Part shown: positions 42,573-48,215 of the stretch, one piece after another | Position numbering within the stretch: the first letter of the stretch is position 1 | Layout of the letters: each line of letters starts with the position of its first letter | NCBI GenBank assembly: GCA_021776925.1 | Contig: JAJFFB010000128.1 | Coordinates: 1 to 48,215, forward strand | Length of the DNA stretch: 48,215 bases | DNA from: Planctomycetota bacterium | GTDB lineage: Bacteria > Planctomycetota > UBA1135 | Direction of reading: 5' to 3' | The notes under the pieces: generated by a model | What the model was told of the DNA's origin: nothing | Database searches by the model: none | What the model saw: the letters and a program-made list of their open reading frames with translations, nothing else | Program-made: the position numbers and the translations under genes

Positions 42573-45521
42573 TCAGAGCGTCCAGTTGTAGGTCGTCGGC
42601 GCGCCGGCCTGGACCAGGATTTCGGGCGAGACCTTGTCTTCTTCGCCCAGGTCGAAGCGGATCTGGTAGGTGCCCGGGGGCAGGTCACGGAAGTGGTAGC
42701 TGCCGTCGCCCTGCACCATGGTCATCTGCTCGGCGTCGCCGTCGACCTGTTCCAGGCGCAGCAGCTGGAAACTGGGCTGGTCATCGTTTCCGTTGCTGGG
42801 TATGCCGCTGATGCGGCCCTTCAACGAGGCGCCAGCGGAGAGCTTGAGAATGCCGCGGTCGACCTGGGCGAAGCCATCGTGGCTGAAGCCTGGGCTGGTG
42901 TAGTCGGTGTGGCCCTTGCCCTTGATCTGCAGTTCGTAGCTGCCGGGAGGCACGCCTTCGAAGAGGAAACGGCCATCGCCATCGCAGGTCGCCGAAGTGC
43001 GGCCGGGGCCCCAGTCGAGGGTCTGCACCTCGCCGCCGCCGTCTTCGCCATCGCTGGAAAAGGCCAGACTCATGATCATGTGCTGCTGGCCGCCGGATTC
43101 TCCGTCTTCGCTGGCCGGCGATAGGGTCACGCGAGCGCCGCCGAGTGGTCCGGTGTCGCCGACCACGGTGCCGCTGATGGTGCCGGTGGCGAGCTCAATG
43201 CGCAGTTCCTGCGCGCCGGAATGCAGTTCGGCCTTGAGTTCGGTTTCGGGGTTGTCGGCCCTGGCCCGCGCCGAAACCAGGTAGGAACCTGGCTTGCACG
43301 GCGGCAGCGTGGCCCAGCCCTGGGCGTCGGTGGCGATCGACGGTCCATCGCCGAAGCCGGCGAAGGAGGGACCGAAGCTGATGCCACCGGTTTCTTCGAT
43401 GCGCACCTGGGCGTCGGCCACCGGCAGCCCATTGCGCAGCACCTGCACGCGCGGCAGCGATTTGGCGGCCAGGATCAGGGTTTCCTCGATCAGGGCGCCG
43501 GCTTCGATCTCGGCGTCGACGCTGGCCGCGGGCTCTTCCTCGGGAGGGTCTTCATTCAGACCCGAGAAGATCATGACCTGGCTGAATCCGCCCTCGGAGG
43601 CCACTTCGGTAGCGCGGTAGGTGCCCGGCGGCAGCCCGCGGAAAACGACCAGGCCCCACGCATCGGTCTCGCGCGAGACCGATTGGAACTCGTTCTCGCC
43701 GTCGAGCAGGCTGAGTTCGACGCCGGCGCCGCTGACCGGAGTCTCGGTCGGGTCGGCAACGGTCAGACGCAAGGTCGCAGGCGGCGGCAGGACGATGTTT
43801 TCGGTCTGCGCATCCTGCTGGTTGCGGTCGATCTTGCGCTGGATGGTGGCGTATCCGCTCTTCGACAGGGTCGCGGACCACTGCCCGTCTGCCAGGCCGA
43901 TGAAGCGCGCCAGTCCCTGCGCGTCGCTGCGCGTGCGCAGGGTGCCGCCGCCGCCGAGGCTTTGGATGTCGCCCGAAGAACTGACCCGGATGCGCCGGCC
44001 CGGGCTACCCATCTGGCGGCCTTGCCCGTCGCCGGCCTGGCCTTCCATGGTGACCAGAACGTCGTCGAGCGGGCTGCCGTTGATGTCAACCACCGCCACC
44101 ACCAGCTCCTTGCCCGCCGGCAGCTTGACTTCGATCGGCTCCATGCCGACGGCGAAGGGCTGCGGGTCGATCGACAGGGAGCCGGCGGCGGAGGTCACCT
44201 CGATGCCGTAGCTGCCGGCACTCAGGTCGGCAATGGAGAAGCGGCCGTCGCGGTCGGTCGAAGCGCCCTGGAAGCCACCCCTCCGCGAAGGCGGTTGCGC
44301 CGCGAGCTGGATGCTGGCTTCTGGCACTGGGCGGCCGGCGGCGTCGAGCACGATGCCGCTGAAATTCACCGCGGAGGACAATTCGACCTCGACGCGACCG
44401 CCGGGAGTGGCGTTGTCGGAGCGCCCACGGGCGAAATCGGGCGCGGCCGCAGCGACCCGCCACTTGCCTTGCGGTGGCAGGCCGGTCAGGCGGAAACTGC
44501 CGTCGTCGGCCACCGGGGCGCCATCCTCCAGGATGCGCTTGCGGTTCCATTGATAGGCGGCGAAGCCTTGCGCCGGCACCAGCACCACCTTGGCGCTGGG
44601 CAGCGGTGTGCCGCTTTCGTCGCGCACCACGCCGGTGACGAAACCGCCGCTGTCCAGATGGACGTTGTGCTCCTGGTCGCTCACTCCGTCGGTGACCTCG
44701 AAGGTGCTCTTGTTCTCGACCATGCCGGTAGCGCGGGAGGTCAGCGAATAGGAAGAGGGCCGCACTCCGCCCATGCGGTAATAGCCGCCGTCATCGGTGG
44801 TCGCCTTGCGCCCGCCGAGCGCCATGCCCGGCCCCATCATGCGGAAGCCGAAACCGTTGTCACTGCGGGTGTCGGCCAGGTCGACCTCGGCGCCGGCGAT
44901 GCCCTTGCCCTGGGCGTCGCTGACCTTGCCGCTCAACAGGGTGCCCGGCAGCAGGAGCACGTCGCCCAAGGCGCGCTTTTCTCCGGCCAGCAGAGCGGCG
45001 ACCTTGAATTCACGCTGCGCCCAGTAATCGCCCTGCACTTCGAGGCGCATGTCGTGGCCGGCTTCGACGCCGCTCAGCAGCACGCGTCCGCTGCTGGTCG
45101 CCTGGGCGGTCAGGGTGTTCTCGTCCTGCTCCTGGTCGAAGGCGAAATTCATGTTCCAGCCGGTGCTGAAGTCGCCGTCGTAGTGCACGGTGACCTCGGC
45201 GTCGGGCACCGGATTGCCGTCGCCATCAAGCAGGCGCAGATCGAGCGCGCCCGGCTGCAGCTGGGCCGCGCCGCTGGCGGCGAGCGCCGGGTTGCCCCCG
45301 GCGACCACGCTGCGCCCGTCGGCGGAGGCCAGGTCGGCCTCGGCCCGATCGGGATCGGGCGTTAGGGTCTCCTCGTTGGCCCCCACAACCGCGGGGTCGG
45401 CCCCGCTGCCCAGCGCGGGCGGGCCAAGCGGATCGGGGTCATTGCCCGGGAGGACGACAAAAAAGACGATCAGACCAAGGGTCACAATCGCCAGCAGCGA
45501 AATCAGGAGGGCAGGTCTCAT
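42573..45521 (-). CDS. Membrane-anchored carboxypeptidase-regulatory-like repeat protein
   Basis: The frame extends to 45602, but the ATG at 45521 starts an N-terminal anchor (MRPALLISLLAIVTLGLIVF), giving 982 residues. The exported part is a series of CarboxypepD_reg/SdrD-B-like beta-sandwich repeats, each with a short strand pattern (VTGVVRDESGTPLPSAKVVL, FSGIVLDAAGRPVPEASI, ISGTVVGDTGPLGGARVTLS, LKGRISGIPSNG, YELQIKGKGH). I count at least eight. No enzyme motif is seen. Such proteins act as surface stalks or adhesins. It ends near the barrel gene and is divergent from the CPBP protease. The ribosome site is weak. Confidence 0.85.
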   Translation of the reverse strand: MRPALLISLLAIVTLGLIVFFVVLPGNDPDPLGPPALGSGADPAVVGANEETLTPDPDRAEADLASADGRSVVAGGNPALAASGAAQLQPGALDLRLLDGDGNPVPDAEVTVHYDGDFSTGWNMNFAFDQEQDENTLTAQATSSGRVLLSGVEAGHDMRLEVQGDYWAQREFKVAALLAGEKRALGDVLLLPGTLLSGKVSDAQGKGIAGAEVDLADTRSDNGFGFRMMGPGMALGGRKATTDDGGYYRMGGVRPSSYSLTSRATGMVENKSTFEVTDGVSDQEHNVHLDSGGFVTGVVRDESGTPLPSAKVVLVPAQGFAAYQWNRKRILEDGAPVADDGSFRLTGLPPQGKWRVAAAAPDFARGRSDNATPGGRVEVELSSAVNFSGIVLDAAGRPVPEASIQLAAQPPSRRGGFQGASTDRDGRFSIADLSAGSYGIEVTSAAGSLSIDPQPFAVGMEPIEVKLPAGKELVVAVVDINGSPLDDVLVTMEGQAGDGQGRQMGSPGRRIRVSSSGDIQSLGGGGTLRTRSDAQGLARFIGLADGQWSATLSKSGYATIQRKIDRNQQDAQTENIVLPPPATLRLTVADPTETPVSGAGVELSLLDGENEFQSVSRETDAWGLVVFRGLPPGTYRATEVASEGGFSQVMIFSGLNEDPPEEEPAASVDAEIEAGALIEETLILAAKSLPRVQVLRNGLPVADAQVRIEETGGISFGPSFAGFGDGPSIATDAQGWATLPPCKPGSYLVSARARADNPETELKAELHSGAQELRIELATGTISGTVVGDTGPLGGARVTLSPASEDGESGGQQHMIMSLAFSSDGEDGGGEVQTLDWGPGRTSATCDGDGRFLFEGVPPGSYELQIKGKGHTDYTSPGFSHDGFAQVDRGILKLSAGASLKGRISGIPSNGNDDQPSFQLLRLEQVDGDAEQMTMVQGDGSYHFRDLPPGTYQIRFDLGEEDKVSPEILVQAGAPTTYNWTL

Positions 45522-45613
45522 GGCATGTTCAACGACCGAGGTAGTTGTGGATTCTACCGCCCAGACCGGCCAATGATTTGCTCCTTTTTTCCGAGCAGGC
45601 ACAATCTGGCTCG

Positions 45614-46327
45614 ATGAATTGGGCGGACCATCTGTTGCTGGGCTTGCTTGGACTGCTGCTGGCGCAGGGGGTGGTGGGGGCGTGGATGGCTCGGCGTGGC
45701 AAGGGGCGGGGTTTCCTGGTCCCGGGAGCGGAGGATAGTTATTCGCTCACAATTGGCGTTCAATGGGGTTTAACGGCTATTTTGGTGCTGGTTTGGGGAT
45801 TGTATCGGCGGCCATGGAGCGATCTGGGACTGGGCTGGCCGGGGAATTGGGAATTCGTTCTCAGTAGTGCGGTCTTCCTGATCCTGGTTCCCCCGCTGAT
45901 GCGGCTGCGCACACGGTTGTTGGGCTCGGCGGAGAAACAGGACGATCTGCTCGACCAGACCGCGCATCTGCAGGGAGTGATGCCACGCACCGCCGAGGAA
46001 CTGCAACAGTTCAAGGTGCTGTGCCTGACCGCCGGGATCTGCGAGGAGTTGTTGTTCCGCGGCTTCCTGCTTGCCTACCTCGGCGACTTCATGCCACTGG
46101 GTTGGGCGGTGGGGGTGGCGGCGCTGCTGTTCGGCTTGAGTCACGCCTATCAGGGCTGGCGCGGAGTCCTGCAGACCACTCTGGTGGCGGCGGCAGCCGG
46201 GGGCTTGTACCTATGGATCGGCTCGCTGTGGCTGGTCATGGCGATCCACGCCTGGGTCGACTGGAATAGCGGCCTGCTGGTCTACCGCGCGTCGCTGGCT
46301 AGGCGCGCGAGGGGATCCTGGCGGTAG
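45614..46327 (+). CDS. CPBP-family intramembrane metalloprotease
   Basis: The frame opens at 45545, but the ATG at 45614 starts the first helix (HLLLGLLGLLLAQGVVGAW), giving 237 residues with about six transmembrane helices. The CPBP (Abi/CAAX-protease) motifs are present: EELLFR with Glu144, Glu145 and Arg149, FGLSH with His177, and IHAWVD with His212 and Asp216 (the family often has Asn here). It should cleave peptides within the membrane, as in prenyl-protein or bacteriocin-related processing. The substrate is unknown. Its last 46 bases overlap the end of the MtfA-like gene on the other strand. Confidence 0.92.
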   Translation: MNWADHLLLGLLGLLLAQGVVGAWMARRGKGRGFLVPGAEDSYSLTIGVQWGLTAILVLVWGLYRRPWSDLGLGWPGNWEFVLSSAVFLILVPPLMRLRTRLLGSAEKQDDLLDQTAHLQGVMPRTAEELQQFKVLCLTAGICEELLFRGFLLAYLGDFMPLGWAVGVAALLFGLSHAYQGWRGVLQTTLVAAAAGGLYLWIGSLWLVMAIHAWVDWNSGLLVYRASLARRARGSWR

Positions 46328-47064
46328 AAATCTTTCAGGCACTGGAACAGTTCTGGGCGCACCTGCTGCAGCTGTGCCGGACGTTCGAAGAAGAATTCGG
46401 TCGATACGGCGAAGAACTCGGCGCGGTTGGTGGTCGCGTAGTCAGTCAGTTCGGTCGACTTGCCGGCCGCGCGGCGCGCGCACAGGTCGTCGAACTCCTG
46501 TTGCAGAATTCCACGCCAGTGCTGGATCTGATCGCGTTGGTGCAGCGGCGGCTCGCCATCGGCCCAGCCGTCGAGCATGTCGAGCTTGTGCGCGAACTCG
46601 TGGAACACCGGATTGCGTCCGTCGCCCGGATCACGGCCGCCGTGAAAGGCGAGGTCCCAGGCCAGGATCACCTGTCCGCTCAGCCACGCCTCGCCGGCCA
46701 GCGCGCCGTGGTCCTTGCCGACCGAACCATCGGGACCGGCGCCTTCCATGTTGTTGTGAAAGGCCCCGGGGTAGACCAGGATGGTGCGCACCCGCGCGTA
46801 ATAGTCGAGGTCGAGTTCCAGGATCAGCAGGCAGGCCTGTGCGGCGATGCCGACGCGGATCGCGTTGTCGAGCTTGAGTCCGCCACAGCCCTCCCAATCT
46901 TTTTCGGCGATGAAAACCTGCACCTGCGTGCGCAGACGTTGCTGTTGCTCAGCGTTCAGGGTGTGAAAAAACGGCAGGCCACGCAGATGCGGTTCCCACG
47001 TCGGTGGGAAGGGCTTGCGCGCGATGCGTTTGCGCCGCCAGTTGCGGATCAGGGTGAACACCAT
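46282..47064 (-). CDS. mtfA: MtfA-like zinc peptidase
   Basis: The 260-residue protein matches the M90/DUF980 MtfA family of cytosolic zinc metallopeptidases. The HEFAH motif at 155-159 supplies two His ligands and catalytic Glu156, and Glu216 in NRAEFFAVSTE is the likely third ligand. Other family stretches are LILELDLDYYARVRTILVYP and GQVILAWDLAF. In E. coli MtfA modulates glucose phosphotransferase control by binding Mlc; no such partner is seen here. It is six bases downstream of the PqqB-like gene on the same strand, so the two are probably co-transcribed. Confidence 0.92.
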   Translation of the reverse strand: MVFTLIRNWRRKRIARKPFPPTWEPHLRGLPFFHTLNAEQQQRLRTQVQVFIAEKDWEGCGGLKLDNAIRVGIAAQACLLILELDLDYYARVRTILVYPGAFHNNMEGAGPDGSVGKDHGALAGEAWLSGQVILAWDLAFHGGRDPGDGRNPVFHEFAHKLDMLDGWADGEPPLHQRDQIQHWRGILQQEFDDLCARRAAGKSTELTDYATTNRAEFFAVSTEFFFERPAQLQQVRPELFQCLKDFYRQDPLARLASDAR

Positions 47065-47070
47065 GAGCGG

Positions 47071-48060
47071 TCAGAAGGAGTGAAATGCGCCGCGTTGGGC
47101 CAGATGGTAGCCGCGACGGCGCAAGTCGCGGGCTTCGGGTCCGGCGTGGTCCCATAAGGGGTTGGAGTGGTTCAAGTGGATGAACCTGATCCTGGGAGGG
47201 CCGAGGACGGTAGCCAGGGGTTTGGACGGGCTGCTGTCCTCGAGGTTCGGCCAGGCGTCGAGGGTCGGCTGCAACAGGTCCATGGTGTTCTGCACCAAGG
47301 GGTGTGGGATCTCGGCCGGATCGCGGTTGGGCAACTCGCCGGCGGAATAGAAGGTGGCGTCGAGGAGCAGGTGTGCGCCTGGGCGCAGGAAGTCAATCAG
47401 CGAAAGATTCCACTTGGACCAGCGATCGATGTCGGGAAGAAACAGCAGCGAGCCGCCGTCGGCGTGTTCGACGTGGAAGGCGTGGGTGTCGCTGAACTCG
47501 TCGCGGTGGGGCACCTCGATCGCGGTCAGTTGCAGCCCTTCTTCAAGTGCCACCGGCTGGTCGGTGCGGAAGACGTGCAATTCAATCTGGCCGAGTTCCA
47601 CCAACTGGCTCCAAGGCTCGTTGTTGCGCAGAAAGGCCTCCATGCGCGCGCTGCACCACACCGGCATACCGTGGGCGCCGAGCCCTTCGCGCCCCAGGTA
47701 CATCAGACCGGTGTAGTGGCCGATGTGCGCGTGGGTCAGGAAGATGCCGCGCGGCATAGAGCCCATGTCGTGGATCTGCGCTGGCAGGTCCGGCGTCGCG
47801 TCGAGCAGCCACCAGCCACTACGCCCCTGCACCGCCACCGCCGCTACTCGCGCCGCCTCGCCGTGCTCCCGCGCCCGCGTGCAATTCTCCTTGTCACAGC
47901 CAATATGCGGCATACCGGCGTCCTGGGCGATGCCCAACACCCGATAGCCGACCTCGGAACTATCGATGGTATGGGCTTTGCCAGAATGGCCTACCGTTCC
48001 GCTGCACGCGGAAAGCAAAATGCTGAGAGCGCACAGGTGCAGGGTGGAACGACGGTGCAT
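47071..48060 (-). CDS. PqqB-like metallo-beta-lactamase-fold lipoprotein
   Basis: The 329-residue protein has a lipoprotein signal (LHLCALSILLSAC). Its start YRVLGIAQDAGMPHIGCDKE and the following NCTRARE recall PqqB, but the PqqB-specific glycines are not all kept. The metal-binding loop THAHIGHYTGL follows the MBL THxHxDH pattern, with Ile-Gly-His in the D/H positions. Later features are HRDEFSDTHAF, PDIDRW, LLLDATFYS and HLNHSNPLW, giving further ligands. It is probably an exported hydrolase of unknown substrate. PQQ biosynthesis is unlikely because no pqqA, C, D or E gene is near and the protein is predicted to be exported. Confidence 0.88.
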   Translation of the reverse strand: MHRRSTLHLCALSILLSACSGTVGHSGKAHTIDSSEVGYRVLGIAQDAGMPHIGCDKENCTRAREHGEAARVAAVAVQGRSGWWLLDATPDLPAQIHDMGSMPRGIFLTHAHIGHYTGLMYLGREGLGAHGMPVWCSARMEAFLRNNEPWSQLVELGQIELHVFRTDQPVALEEGLQLTAIEVPHRDEFSDTHAFHVEHADGGSLLFLPDIDRWSKWNLSLIDFLRPGAHLLLDATFYSAGELPNRDPAEIPHPLVQNTMDLLQPTLDAWPNLEDSSPSKPLATVLGPPRIRFIHLNHSNPLWDHAGPEARDLRRRGYHLAQRGAFHSF

Positions 48061-48065
48061 GGAAT

Positions 48066-48082
48066 GGCCAGCTTAGCTGGCC
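48066..48082. promoter_or_regulatory. Perfect palindrome just upstream of the PqqB-like gene
   Basis: GGCCAGC (48066-48072), TTA, then GCTGGCC (48076-48082) form a perfect seven-base inverted repeat. It begins six bases upstream of the ATG at 48060. On the mRNA it could fold over the ribosome-binding region, or as DNA it could be an operator. Confidence 0.4.
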
Positions 48083-48099
48083 GTGGATTAAGTGCTTTC

Positions 48100-48132
48100 G
48101 TTCCATGGCAAGTGGTTTTGTTCCCTGGCAAG
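48100..48132. repeat. Tandem direct repeat, 13-base units 20 bases apart
   Basis: GTTCCATGGCAAG at 48100-48112 and GTTCCCTGGCAAG at 48120-48132 differ at one base. The period of exactly 20 bases is close to two helical turns, as expected for paired binding sites on one face of the DNA. The repeats lie in the gene-free 155-base end of the window, upstream of the minus-strand gene. Confidence 0.45.
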
Positions 48133-48142
48133 GAAGCTGGTT

Positions 48143-48168
48143 CCGCCCCTATCTTTAGATAGGGGCGG
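48143..48168. terminator. Perfect 12-base-pair hairpin in the right-end intergenic region
   Basis: CCGCCCCTATCT (48143-48154) and AGATAGGGGCGG (48157-48168) are perfect complements separated by TT. A strong hairpin is certain; a terminator or operator role is inferred. No T-run follows on either strand, so it may instead be a regulator-binding palindrome or the end of a gene lying beyond the window. Confidence 0.45.
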
Positions 48169-48215
48169 GTTCTGCTGACGCCGTCCAGGGGAAAAAGACG
48201 CTGCCGTGGGGCGGA

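Noticed and set aside
43221-45365. A 714-codon plus-strand open frame
   Set aside because: It is antisense to the repeat-rich carboxypeptidase-regulatory protein and has no start signal or domain; codon bias explains it.
47071-48060. True PqqB for PQQ synthesis
   Set aside because: It has a lipoprotein signal, altered metal loop and no neighbouring pqq genes.

Overview
The window is a GC-rich, densely coding bacterial chromosome segment. Its gene content points to Planctomycetota or a close relative: a DUF1501 protein, a PVC-type haem-binding protein, DUF1080, Gfo/Idh/MocA, several CRTAC1-like (FG-GAP plus ASPIC/UnbV) proteins, BNR-repeat and LamG proteins, a bacterial dynamin-like GTPase, and many lipoprotein or signal-peptide starts. 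This assignment is inferred from families; no rRNA or tRNA gene was seen to confirm it. No insertion sequence, CRISPR array or phage gene was seen. Genes are tightly packed, often with ATGA, TGATG or TTGA stop/start overlaps. No gap exceeds about 175 bases; the largest are 8658-8830, 11036-11166, 29376-29484 and the right end from 48061.

Layout. 1-5734 (+): the end of a DUF1501 protein, an NADP isocitrate dehydrogenase and a large secreted beta-helix protein. 5784-8657 (-): a BNR/sortilin-like propeller protein. 8831-10522 (+): an FG-GAP protein. 10592-11035 (-): a DoxX-like membrane protein, divergent from the next block. 11167-17502 (+): a six-gene redox cluster in which three proteins each carry a Rieske [2Fe-2S] domain, fused respectively to an FMN glutamate-synthase-like domain, a thiamine-diphosphate enzyme, and a ferric-reductase-like membrane domain. 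Two small membrane proteins and an unrecognised Cys-motif protein complete it. This is my best candidate for an undescribed system.

17535-29375 (-): a six-gene operon read right to left. It holds a membrane pentahaem cytochrome, a CRTAC1-TPR protein, a TPR lipoprotein, a CRTAC1 protein, a nitrilase-family amidohydrolase, and a TPR/FG-GAP/UnbV lipoprotein with a large uncharacterised tail. It looks like an envelope electron-transfer or surface assembly. 29485-31211 (-): a sugar nucleotidyltransferase and a glucuronokinase-like GHMP kinase, probably making a nucleotide sugar.

31198-39412: envelope and carbohydrate functions, namely DUF1080, Gfo/Idh/MocA, a PVC-type cytochrome protein, a metallophosphoesterase-LamG protein and an SGNH-esterase/sialidase-like fusion. 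39438-48060: a dynamin-like GTPase, a Tat-exported xylose-isomerase-like barrel protein, a carboxypeptidase-regulatory-repeat protein, a CPBP protease, an MtfA-like peptidase and a PqqB-like metallo-beta-lactamase-fold lipoprotein. The last 155 bases carry a palindrome, a 20-base-spaced direct repeat and a perfect hairpin, all without a gene.
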